DNA of 64,000 nucleotides. Origin: Thalassospira marina (lineage in GTDB: Bacteria; Pseudomonadota; Alphaproteobacteria; Rhodospirillales; Thalassospiraceae). Shown one piece after another: positions 55,706 through 63,662 of the stretch (the first letter of the stretch is position 1; every line of letters begins with the position of its first letter). The stretch is taken from the NCBI RefSeq assembly GCF_002844375.1, contig NZ_CP024199.1:3140001-3204000 (forward strand), read 5' to 3'. Position numbers and translations under genes: made by a program. The notes beneath the pieces were generated by a model. It searched no databases. It was not told where the DNA came from and saw only the letters and a program-made list of their open reading frames with translations.

Positions 55706-55729
55706 CATCAGGCATTGAGCATCAGGCAT
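55706..55729 (+). repeat. Two direct copies of CATCAGGCAT
   Basis: 55706-55715 and 55720-55729, just after the ftsA stop. No function seen; possible local duplication. Confidence 0.4.
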
Positions 55730-55732
55730 CGG

Positions 55733-55766
55733 GGATTGGCCGGTTCTAAAGCTGAACCGCCAATCC
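55733..55766. terminator. Hairpin between ftsA and the cyclodeaminase-family gene
   Basis: GGATTGGCCGGTTC (55733-55746) pairs with GAACCGCCAATCC (55754-55766) with one bulged C. It lies between convergent genes and includes the stop codon of the minus-strand gene. No U-run, so terminator activity is uncertain. Confidence 0.45.
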
Positions 55767-56708
55767 CGCCGTGATCGCCGCCTGCAAGGCAAATTCACCA
55801 ATCGCCAAATCCTGCAGGGCCATGCCCGAACTGTCATAAACCGTTACTTGCGCGTTTGATGACCTGCCATCACGGGTGCCATTTAACACATCGCCAATTG
55901 CCGTGATGTTTTCGCGCCCGATAAGACCCTGCCCGAACGCCACTTCATATTCCCCGATACTGACCGACTGTTCGATCACATCGGCAAACAGCGATGCCTT
56001 TGCCACCAGTTCGGGGGCCAATTCAAATTTACCAGGTCCATCTGCCCCCATCGCGGAAATATGCGTTCCCGGCGGCACCCATTCAAGCTGGATCAGGCCT
56101 TCGCGCGCCGCCGTTGCGGTAATGATGATATCGGCCTGTTGCACGGCATCAGGAATGGGGGCAGCCACGGCCTCCAGCCCAAGGTCTTTGGCAAGCTGTG
56201 CTGCGAATGATTTGGCCTTGTCAGCGGAACGGCCAGCGACAAACACCTTCCTGATCGGGCGGACTTCGTAGGCAGCGGCAACCTCGTACCAGGCCTGTTT
56301 ACCGGTGCCGATAATGGCAAGCGCCGCCGCATCCTTGCGGGCCAGCGCCCGAATGGCAACCGCATCGGATGCGGCCGTGCGCAATGCCGTTAAATAGGAT
56401 GCTGCAACCACGGCCCGGGGAAGGCCGGTATCGGGTTCAAGAAAAAAGGTGGTTGATCCATGTGCAGGAATACCGGCTTGCGGGTTTTGCGGCCAGTAAC
56501 TGCCAATTTTAACGCCTGCCAGCCTGCGGGCATCAAACATGCCGCTTTTGATGCTGAAACGTGTTTGCGGGTCTGGCCCCTGCCCGGTCACCACGGGAAA
56601 TGTCATTGCCTCGCCCCGGGCATAATCCCGAAACATCTGGTCAATTGTCGCAATCGCATCCTTGATGGTGACAATGCGATGCGCGGTTTCTTCGGATACG
56701 TAATACAT
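55746..56708 (-). CDS. Ornithine cyclodeaminase / mu-crystallin family protein
   Basis: 320 residues from ATG 56708, with AAGGAAACC upstream. NAD(P)-binding GTGKQAWYE-type loop (IIGTGKQAWYEVAAAYEVRPI; key GTGKQAWYE), substrate-domain features and the C-terminal NGTRDGRSS. The family covers ornithine cyclodeaminase, ketimine reductases and iminosuccinate reductase (BhcD); the sequence alone does not decide. It follows the D-threonine aldolase-like gene after 10 bases, so the two probably act in one pathway. Confidence 0.85.
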   Translation of the reverse strand: MYYVSEETAHRIVTIKDAIATIDQMFRDYARGEAMTFPVVTGQGPDPQTRFSIKSGMFDARRLAGVKIGSYWPQNPQAGIPAHGSTTFFLEPDTGLPRAVVAASYLTALRTAASDAVAIRALARKDAAALAIIGTGKQAWYEVAAAYEVRPIRKVFVAGRSADKAKSFAAQLAKDLGLEAVAAPIPDAVQQADIIITATAAREGLIQLEWVPPGTHISAMGADGPGKFELAPELVAKASLFADVIEQSVSIGEYEVAFGQGLIGRENITAIGDVLNGTRDGRSSNAQVTVYDSSGMALQDLAIGEFALQAAITAGLAVQL

Positions 56709-56718
56709 ATTGGTTTCC

Positions 56719-57876
56719 TTACCAGCCCGCAAAGCGCGACCATGTTGTATGGGTGAAATCCTCGCCGCTGCGGCACACATGATAGGCACCGTGCTGGGCG
56801 GCTGTTGCGCAGGCATGATTTGGCAAAATGCGTAGTTTGCTGCCTACGGCCAAATCCGGCAGGCGCGCATCCGCGCCCGGACGAATGGCCAGAATGCCAT
56901 GTTCCTGATTGGCACCAACCATGATCAGGTCATCCATCGGTGTGCCATCGAGGGTGCAGGCAATACCATACCCCTGATCAACGGCCTGGCCCGCCGTGCC
57001 CCGGTCACGCGACATTGCCATCCAGCCAGCATCAACAATGATCCAGCCCTTTTCACGCTGATGACCAATCACCGTGGTCAAGACCGACAGGGCAATATCA
57101 TCAATGCGGCACACATTAATGCCCGCCTGAAACAGGTCGAAAAACACAAAAACACCAGCCCGGACCTCGGTTACACCATCATAGCTTTTGGCGAAATGCG
57201 CCGTGGGGCTGGAACCGACACTTACCACTTCACATGCATGCCCCGCCCCCCGCAGGATGGTTGCAGCAAGCACGGCAGCAACCCGTTCCTGTTCGGCGGC
57301 GGCTTCCAGATCGGCAATGGATTTGGCGCTGTAACTTTCCCCGGCATGGGTCAAGACCCCGGCCAGATGGGAATTTGGCACCAGAATATCGGCAATGGCG
57401 CATAAAAGCGCGGCATCATCCGGCTTTACCCCTGATCGGTGACCATCACAGTCAATTTCAATTAAAACCGGGATCGGGTTTGTTGGGTCCGACAGCGCGG
57501 CAATGGCACGTGCCTGATCGATGTTATCAATTACGATTGTGATATTGGCCCCATCCGCGCGCAGTTTTTGCACACGCGCCAGTTTGTCGGGTGCGATGCC
57601 AACAGCATAGGTAATGTCGCGCACGCCATGGTCAAAAAACTGTTCAGCTTCGCGAAGGGTCGAAACGGTTGCCGGGCCGGTTGGCCGGGGCATTACGCGG
57701 CGGGCAACATCAATGGATTTGGGTGTTTTCAAATGCGGACGAAACCCGACGCCTGCTGTTGCCAGCCGTTCTGTCAGGCGCGCAATATTCCGGTTCATGC
57801 GCGTTTCATCCAAAATAAGGCACGGTGTCTGTAACGTGCTTAGCGCAACGGGTGTCGTCTCTGCCGGGTCCGTCAT
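56719..57876 (-). CDS. D-threonine aldolase / DSD1-type PLP enzyme
   Basis: 385 residues from ATG 57876 (AGGGG with suitable spacing; ATG 57882 is directly next to it). Fold type III (alanine racemase-like barrel): LQTPCLILDETRMNRNI, PLP-lysine region FRPHLKTPKS (about residues 46-55), THAGESY, SVGSSPTA. The zinc-binding H-C pair of DSD1-like enzymes appears in LPNHACATAAQH. Reactions in the family are D-serine dehydration or D-threonine or D-3-hydroxyaspartate cleavage. Upstream gene of a two-gene unit under the divergent LysR gene. Confidence 0.85.
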   Translation of the reverse strand: MTDPAETTPVALSTLQTPCLILDETRMNRNIARLTERLATAGVGFRPHLKTPKSIDVARRVMPRPTGPATVSTLREAEQFFDHGVRDITYAVGIAPDKLARVQKLRADGANITIVIDNIDQARAIAALSDPTNPIPVLIEIDCDGHRSGVKPDDAALLCAIADILVPNSHLAGVLTHAGESYSAKSIADLEAAAEQERVAAVLAATILRGAGHACEVVSVGSSPTAHFAKSYDGVTEVRAGVFVFFDLFQAGINVCRIDDIALSVLTTVIGHQREKGWIIVDAGWMAMSRDRGTAGQAVDQGYGIACTLDGTPMDDLIMVGANQEHGILAIRPGADARLPDLAVGSKLRILPNHACATAAQHGAYHVCRSGEDFTHTTWSRFAGW

Positions 57877-57972
57877 GGTCATCCCCTGTCATTCTGTGCC
57901 GGTTCTATCGGTGTGGAGGACCAGAATAAAGGTCGGTGCCCTTTCGCCCCAATTTACAGATTCTAAATTCTG

Positions 57973-57992
57973 CATTAAGTTTAAACTTAATG
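57973..57992. promoter_or_regulatory. 20-bp perfect palindrome over the LysR start codon
   Basis: CATTAAGTTTAAACTTAATG is its own reverse complement over all 20 bases. The last three bases are the ATG of the LysR-type gene at 57990. It is a strong candidate autoregulatory operator and also an RNA hairpin masking the start. Confidence 0.65.
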
Positions 57993-58907
57993 ATTAACAG
58001 CATCGACCTTCAGTTTTTTATGGTGATTGCCAGGGCTTCGTCGCTTGCGGCGGCGGCACGCCTTCTTAATGTCACCCCGCCTGCCGTGACCCAGCGCCTC
58101 GCCGCCCTTGAGGCCCGGCTGGGTGTTAACCTGATTGACCGGCGCGGCAGGCATTTAACCCTGACCGATGAAGGCGAATTGCTCCTTGAACGATCCGAAC
58201 GGATTTTGGCGGAACTGGGCGATATCACCGACCGCATCAATGATCGCCGCGGACTGATCGCCGGGCATTTGCGCATTGCAGCGCCCATCGGCTTTGGGCG
58301 CGAATATATTGCCCCGGCCGTTCGCACCTTCAAACACGCGCACCCCGATATCAGTGTGTCGCTGGACCTGTCCGACAATCCGATCGGGCAGCAACCGGAA
58401 AACCGCGACGTCATCATTCATATCGGGGAATTGCGCAACCAGCCCTTCCAGATGCAGCATATCGCGCCCAACCGGCGCATTTTATGTGCCGCACCGGCCT
58501 ATATCGCCCGGTTTGGCCCCCCGGCCACCATTACCGACCTTGCCCACCATCAATGCCTGATCCTGCGTGAAAATGACGAAGACGTCTCCCTGTGGCGTTT
58601 TCACGCCGCAGCAAAACCCAAAACGAAGGAAACCGTGCGGGTAAACGGCGATATGACATCAAATGATGGCAATGTGATCCGCGACTGGGCATTGGCGGGC
58701 ATGGGCATTGCCCTGCGATCGGAATGGGATGTTGCTCAACATATTCGCAAAGGCAGGCTGGTTGAAATCCTGCCGGACTGGCAGGTCGATGATGCGCCAA
58801 TCGTTGCCCTGCTGGGACCACGCCATTTTCGTGCCGCGCGCATTCGTCATTTCATTAACCATCTGCGCACCTGCCTGACGCCTGTTCCCTGGAACGCGAT
58901 GCCATAA
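57990..58907 (+). CDS. LysR-family transcriptional regulator
   Basis: 305 residues from ATG 57990. HTH at about residues 15-45 (SLAAAARLLNVTPPAVTQRL), followed by an inducer-binding domain (about 90-295). No ribosome site ahead of the start, which instead overlaps a palindrome; an in-frame start at 57936 is possible. It is divergent from the D-threonine aldolase-like/OCD unit with about 113 bases between starts, so it probably controls that unit. Confidence 0.88.
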   Translation: MINSIDLQFFMVIARASSLAAAARLLNVTPPAVTQRLAALEARLGVNLIDRRGRHLTLTDEGELLLERSERILAELGDITDRINDRRGLIAGHLRIAAPIGFGREYIAPAVRTFKHAHPDISVSLDLSDNPIGQQPENRDVIIHIGELRNQPFQMQHIAPNRRILCAAPAYIARFGPPATITDLAHHQCLILRENDEDVSLWRFHAAAKPKTKETVRVNGDMTSNDGNVIRDWALAGMGIALRSEWDVAQHIRKGRLVEILPDWQVDDAPIVALLGPRHFRAARIRHFINHLRTCLTPVPWNAMP

Positions 58908-59366
58908 CTATCCCCATCGGATACGGCAGGATTCCCGAATGCCCGTTTCCGTTCATTTCCTAACGTCTAGCCCGTTCAGGCCATCGTTAACAAGCGGGCT
59001 GGCGGAGTAAAAATCGGCGTCGAATTGGAAAAATTTATAAAATGGGCGGCAACTGGCAGGTTTTGTTAAGGAAACTACGCCACTGTGGTTGCGAGCAAAC
59101 GATATAACACGCGCAAATTACGGCCCTTTCGCATGGCTGACATGAAAAAGGGAATGTCAAAAACCTTTAAAAGCCGCCGACGTGACCGTGCTACAGTGCC
59201 GAAAATCGAAAACAGTGAAAAAAATTGAAAATTTTTCGCCGGTTAACGATGTCATTAACACCGCACTAACTCTTTCGCCTGTAAAAGATCAGCACGGGTC
59301 TAATTTCGGCAAAGGGAAGGCCGTTTTTGGATTCAGACTCCTAAGCGCGGAGAAGGAAGAGCAAAC
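58908..59366 (+). promoter_or_regulatory. ftsZ upstream region
   Basis: 459 bases without a convincing gene, A/T-rich towards ftsZ. It holds a weak hairpin AGCCCG/CGGGCT (58969-59000), TTAAC at 59243 and 59255 (12-base period, close to but not the CtrA pattern TTAA-N7-TTAAC), and GANTC methylation motifs at 58930, 59330 and 59336. It must contain the ftsZ promoter since ftsA is far upstream. Confidence 0.5.
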
Positions 59367-61082
59367 ATGCCAACAATCAATTTTTCCGTACCTGAAGCGG
59401 AAGAAAACCTGAAACCAAAGATTACCGTTATCGGCGTCGGTGGCGCCGGTGGCAACGCGGTCAACAATATGATCGCATCCGAACTTGAAGGCTGCGACTT
59501 TGTCGTTGCCAATACCGATTCACAGGCACTGAGCCAAAGCAAGTCCAGCCGCAAGCTGCAGCTTGGCCGCCAGATCACACAGGGTCTGGGTGCAGGCGCA
59601 CGGCCCGATGCCGGCAGTGCCGCTGCCGAAGAATCGATTGAAGAAATCCAGGCCCAGCTTGAAGGCAGCCACATGGTTTTCATCACCGCCGGTATGGGCG
59701 GTGGTACCGGCACAGGTGCCGCACCGGTTATTGCCCGTGCAGCCAAGGAAGCCGGCATCCTGACCGTTGGTGTGGTGACCAAGCCGTTCCATTTTGAAGG
59801 CACGCGCCGCATGCGCACTGCCGAACAGGGCATTGAACAGCTTCAGCAATATGTTGATACCCTGATCATCATTCCGAACCAGAACCTGTTCCGGGTCGCG
59901 AATGAAAAAACCACCTTCGCAGATGCCTTCCAGATGGCGGACGATGTTCTGCGCAACGGTGTGCGGTCCATTACCGACCTTATGATGGTTCCGGGTCTTG
60001 TGAACCTTGACTTTGCCGACATCCGCACCGTCATGAGCGAGATGGGCAAAGCCATGATGGGCACCGGCGAAGCATCGGGTGAAAAACGTGCGCTCGAAGC
60101 AGCCGAAGCAGCCATTGCCAACCCGCTGCTTGAAGATGCATCGATGAAGGGTGCGCGCGCCGTTCTCATCAACATCACCGGCGGCATGGACATGGCGCTG
60201 TATGAAGTTGACGAAGCAGCCAACCGTATCCGTGAAGAAGTCGATCCCGAAGCCAACATCATCTTCGGTTCGACCTTCGATCCGAGCATCGAGGGTGGTC
60301 TGCGCGTTTCCGTGGTGGCAACCGGCATCGACGCAGAAGAAGTCCGCCGCCCGAAACCGACCACCATTCCGCTGACCAATGCTCGCGCTGACAAACCGGT
60401 TGCCGCAAAACCGGCAGCAGGTTTTGGTGCCCAGGCCCCGCAGCAGCAGCCCGCCGTTGCCGAACACGCACCGGCAGCCGCAGCAGCCTTTAATGGCCAG
60501 GACGATTATGCAGGCGGTTCTTCGGTTGAAGATATGCCGACCGAACGTTTTGCCGCCACCGGCAATGCCCAGCAGCCCGGCCTGTCCAACCCGGCAGGTG
60601 AAGCCGCCCAGACCGGTTCGATCGAACTGGGCCAGACCGTGCTGAAACCGAACCCGGCCCTGCGCCAGGCCCCGCGTGCCCAGCAGCCACAGCCCAGCGT
60701 ACCGCGCCAGCAGGTTGCCGATGACAATGGCGACATGCCGTTCATTCCGCCGCGTGCCGCACGCCCGACCGACAATGCGCCGGCCCGTGGTGAACCCGAC
60801 GTTTATGATGCCGCCGATAGCGGCCATAACAACCGTCCGCGTTTTGGCGGCATTCGCAACCTGTTTGGCAAAAGCCAGCATCAGGCAGATGCCGATGCCG
60901 CCCCGCGCCAGCAGGCCGCTGCCCCGCAGGCACAGGCACCGACACCGCGCCAGACCGAACTCTCGCTTGGTGACGATGCACGGCCCCAATTGAAAGCCGA
61001 TCCAGCTTCCCGGGTCAAAACGTCTTCGGCGTCTGACGACCTTCTGGAAATTCCGGCTTTCCTTCGTCGCCAGGCCAACTGA
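59367..61082 (+). CDS. ftsZ: Cell division protein FtsZ
   Basis: 571 residues. Tubulin-fold GTPase domain (about 1-320): GVGGAGGNAVNNM, the tubulin signature GGGTGTGAA, and NIDPEAN-like region (EVDPEANIIFG). A long, Ala/Gln/Pro-rich linker of about 220 residues follows, typical of alphaproteobacteria. The C-terminal conserved peptide LLEIPAFLRRQ binds FtsA and other partners. AAGGAAGAG precedes the ATG. It forms the Z ring. Confidence 0.98.
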   Translation: MPTINFSVPEAEENLKPKITVIGVGGAGGNAVNNMIASELEGCDFVVANTDSQALSQSKSSRKLQLGRQITQGLGAGARPDAGSAAAEESIEEIQAQLEGSHMVFITAGMGGGTGTGAAPVIARAAKEAGILTVGVVTKPFHFEGTRRMRTAEQGIEQLQQYVDTLIIIPNQNLFRVANEKTTFADAFQMADDVLRNGVRSITDLMMVPGLVNLDFADIRTVMSEMGKAMMGTGEASGEKRALEAAEAAIANPLLEDASMKGARAVLINITGGMDMALYEVDEAANRIREEVDPEANIIFGSTFDPSIEGGLRVSVVATGIDAEEVRRPKPTTIPLTNARADKPVAAKPAAGFGAQAPQQQPAVAEHAPAAAAAFNGQDDYAGGSSVEDMPTERFAATGNAQQPGLSNPAGEAAQTGSIELGQTVLKPNPALRQAPRAQQPQPSVPRQQVADDNGDMPFIPPRAARPTDNAPARGEPDVYDAADSGHNNRPRFGGIRNLFGKSQHQADADAAPRQQAAAPQAQAPTPRQTELSLGDDARPQLKADPASRVKTSSASDDLLEIPAFLRRQAN

Positions 61083-61100
61083 CGACGATTCTCCGCGCGA

Positions 61101-61132
61101 AAAGGGGAAGGTTTCGACCTTCCCCTTTTTTA
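61101..61132 (+). terminator. Strong Rho-independent terminator after ftsZ
   Basis: AAAAGGGGAAGGT and ACCTTCCCCTTTT form a 13-bp stem with a four-base loop, followed by six U. It separates ftsZ from lpxC transcription. Confidence 0.92.
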
Positions 61133-61388
61133 GTATCCGATCGCCGGGGCATCCGTAAAAATACGCAAAATCGCCGCATTGCTGCGCTGCAACGATTTTC
61201 TATATTGCATTGCGAATTTTTCTGATAAATCATTGATTTCACGTTTAATTTTAAACGTTACAAAGCGTAACAAAGAGTGATTTGCCGCATTGCGGTCTGG
61301 TCTGTAGTTTGTGATCCTAGCAAACGGGCCAACACGCAGCCCGATCAAAAGTTTCCGAAATACAACCTGATTTGTCTGGGGGTTCCCC
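61133..61388 (+). promoter_or_regulatory. lpxC upstream region with inverted repeat
   Basis: 256 bases after the ftsZ terminator; no gene seen. ACGTTTAA-TT-TTAAACGT at 61241-61258 is a perfect inverted repeat, followed by near-direct repeats GTTACAAAGC and GTAACAAAGA. These are candidate sites in an independent lpxC promoter. Confidence 0.5.
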
Positions 61389-62354
61389 GTGAATAATATT
61401 GCCGATATCAGCACCGCCTTTAATGACCAGCGCGCCGCAGTTTCGTCTGTCGTTTCGCAGCGCAGTCTGAAAAGCTCGATCGGTTGTGCCGGTGTCGGCC
61501 TGCATTCCGGTCAGAAAATCCAGATCACGCTGCACCCGGCACCGGTTGATCATGGCGTTGTTTTCCGCCGTGTCGATTTGCCCGGCAAGCCGACCTTCGC
61601 AGCCCTTTACAACGAAGTCATCGATACCCGTCTTTGCACCTGCCTTGGCGACCTTGAAGCTGGTATCAAGATTGGCACGATCGAACATCTGATGGCCGCC
61701 CTTGCCGGTCAGCGTATCGACAATATCCTGATCGATATTGATGCCGATGAAGTCCCGGTCATGGATGGCAGCTCTGCCCCGTTCACCTTCCTGATCGATT
61801 GTGTCGGGATCGAAGAACAGAATGCCCCGCGCATGGTGGTCGAGGTTTTGAAAACCGTTGAAGTCGAACATAACGGTTGCCGCGCCAAAATAGAGCCTGC
61901 CGAAGGCTTCCATATCGATTTTGAAATCGATTTCGCCAGCAAGGCCATTGCCAACCAGCGACTGGCAGTCACCTTTGATGATGGGGTATTTGTTAATTCC
62001 ATCGCCCGCGCCCGTACTTTTGGCTTCCTGCACGAAGTCGAAGCCATGCGCAATGCTGGCCTCGCCCTTGGCGGTTCGCTGGAAAATGCTGTGGTGCTGT
62101 CGGGTGATTCGGTGATGAACGAAGAAGGCCTTCGTTACGAAAACGAATTCGTCCGTCACAAAATTCTGGATGCGCTGGGCGACCTTTATGCCGCTGGCCG
62201 CCAGTTGCAGGGCAAGGTTACGGCATATAAATCCGGCCATATGGTGAATAACATGCTGCTGAAAGCCCTGTTTGCTGATGACAGCGCATGGCGTTTGGTC
62301 CCGATGCGCACCGCCGCGCTCAATGCCAGCGAACCGGTACGTGTTTCCGCCTGA
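61389..62354 (+). CDS. lpxC: UDP-3-O-acyl-N-acetylglucosamine deacetylase
   Basis: 321 residues from GTG 61389 (GGGG upstream). Zn motifs: IEHLMAAL (first His, about residue 100), and the later HKILDALGDL with His and Asp; GVGLHSG near the N-terminus and DGSSAPF are also characteristic. It makes the committed step of lipid A synthesis, so the cell has LPS. Last gene of the dcw region here. Confidence 0.97.
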   Translation: MNNIADISTAFNDQRAAVSSVVSQRSLKSSIGCAGVGLHSGQKIQITLHPAPVDHGVVFRRVDLPGKPTFAALYNEVIDTRLCTCLGDLEAGIKIGTIEHLMAALAGQRIDNILIDIDADEVPVMDGSSAPFTFLIDCVGIEEQNAPRMVVEVLKTVEVEHNGCRAKIEPAEGFHIDFEIDFASKAIANQRLAVTFDDGVFVNSIARARTFGFLHEVEAMRNAGLALGGSLENAVVLSGDSVMNEEGLRYENEFVRHKILDALGDLYAAGRQLQGKVTAYKSGHMVNNMLLKALFADDSAWRLVPMRTAALNASEPVRVSA

Positions 62355-62376
62355 AGACCATGATGCAGGCAGATTG

Positions 62377-62414
62377 GCAGGCGCCTTCCCATAAGGGAGC
62401 GCCTGCTTTTTTTT
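62377..62414 (+). terminator. Rho-independent terminator after lpxC
   Basis: GCAGGCGC (62377-62384) and GCGCCTGC (62399-62406) with an inner TTCCC/GGGA pairing, followed by eight T. It sits 23 bases past the lpxC stop. Confidence 0.92.
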
Positions 62415-62486
62415 GCCTGGAGCAGAAGCCAGCCTGATCTGGCCAAGGCTTAATATCAGGGCACAACCTGCCCAACCAGCCTGCCC

Positions 62487-63662
62487 TCAAGCAGGCTGAA
62501 AATTGCGTTTTCCGGCCTGCAAGGCACCGGCCACCATCGCAAGAATGGCAAATACCAGCACCGCGCAATCGGCACTGATATAATCCATCAGAAGCCCGAA
62601 TATTGGTGCCCCTGCTGTTTGCCCCACCGCAAGGGTTAAAAAACCGGTCATAAGCCCGGTTGCCGGGCGATCGGGCAAAGCCCGGATTCCCCAAACCAGA
62701 TAAACCCCGGTCAGCATGATATAGGCCGCACCAAACAGCACCCCGCCTGCCACAGCCAGTACCGGCACGGTAAAGCTGGCCCCAACCAGCACAATACCCA
62801 AGGCAATTGCGGCCAGAAACAGCCGGTGAATGCGATCCAGCCCAAAGCGCGCAACCAGTGTTCCCGCCAGTGCCCCGGCAATGCCTGCCGCGCCAATGGC
62901 AATCCACAGCATCCCCGCGCCACTATGCCCCCAATCAAGGCGCAGTTTCACAAGCTTGCTGCCAAAGGACCAGATCGCGGTGCTGGCCGCCCCTGTCAGG
63001 AAGGTTGCAGCGATCAACCGCATTAAATCGCCGTTTAACCGTGGCAGGCCGCTGGCCCCGTCGGTGGAAGCATCAGCAGGGGTGCTTTCACAGGCATGAT
63101 TGCCACCATCACCATGCCCCGGCAAGGTCACCAGCGCGGCAAAAACCAGAAACAGCGCGCATATGGCAAAACCGGCAAAGGCAAACCGCCATTCGCCGCC
63201 CAATGCCAGCGCAACCGGACCAGACAGCACAACACCGGCACTGGTCCCGGCATTGATAATAGTGTTCATCGCGCCTTGCCGGGCAGGACGGATAATTTTG
63301 GCAACGGCGGCGGCCATCGGCGGCGATGCCAGCCCGGTGCTGGAACCCGCCAGTAAAACTGATACCGCCAGCCAAACCGGCGACGGCGCAAGGGCAATGC
63401 CCGCCATGCCCAGCGCGGCAACAATGGCCGCCGCCATCGCCACCCTGCGCGGCCCGAATTTTTCGGTCGCAAAGGCCGATATGATAATGGCGATGCAATA
63501 ACCCAGAAATGACCCACCCGAAATCAAACCGCTTAAACTTGCGGAAAGGGAAAGGTCGGCATCGATTTGTGGTAAAAACAGGCCAAAGGCAAAACGGGCA
63601 AAGCCGTAACAAACGGCAATCAGCGCAAAACCCGTTGCGCCGAGCATGAAGGCGGGTGTCAT
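62487..63662 (-). CDS. MFS transporter, YbfB-like
   Basis: 391 residues with about twelve membrane helices. Opening GATGFALIAVCYGFARFAFGLFLPQI (key CYGFARFAFGLFLP) matches the YbfB/YjiJ group of the major facilitator superfamily. A hydrophilic loop lies between the two halves (about 200-225). Substrate unknown. The start overlaps the stop of the TetR gene by four bases, so the two form an operon in which the regulator probably controls the transporter. Confidence 0.85.
   Translation of the reverse strand: MTPAFMLGATGFALIAVCYGFARFAFGLFLPQIDADLSLSASLSGLISGGSFLGYCIAIIISAFATEKFGPRRVAMAAAIVAALGMAGIALAPSPVWLAVSVLLAGSSTGLASPPMAAAVAKIIRPARQGAMNTIINAGTSAGVVLSGPVALALGGEWRFAFAGFAICALFLVFAALVTLPGHGDGGNHACESTPADASTDGASGLPRLNGDLMRLIAATFLTGAASTAIWSFGSKLVKLRLDWGHSGAGMLWIAIGAAGIAGALAGTLVARFGLDRIHRLFLAAIALGIVLVGASFTVPVLAVAGGVLFGAAYIMLTGVYLVWGIRALPDRPATGLMTGFLTLAVGQTAGAPIFGLLMDYISADCAVLVFAILAMVAGALQAGKRNFQPA

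Noticed and set aside
59243..59259. CtrA site TTAA-N7-TTAAC before ftsZ
   Set aside because: The two TTAAC are 12 bases apart, giving an 8-base gap, one more than the consensus. Kept only as a note.
47359..59366. Insertion by a transposon or integrase
   Set aside because: No transposase, integrase, terminal inverted repeats or target duplication were seen at either insertion in the dcw cluster.
59182..59412. Small open frame upstream of ftsZ
   Set aside because: It overlaps the ftsZ start in another frame and lies in the regulatory region; no support.
59520..60989. 489-codon open frame opposite ftsZ
   Set aside because: Cys- and His-rich composition and antisense position mark it as a shadow of the ftsZ codons.
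61317..62240. 307-codon frame opposite lpxC
   Set aside because: Antisense to a gene with all catalytic motifs; no ribosome site.
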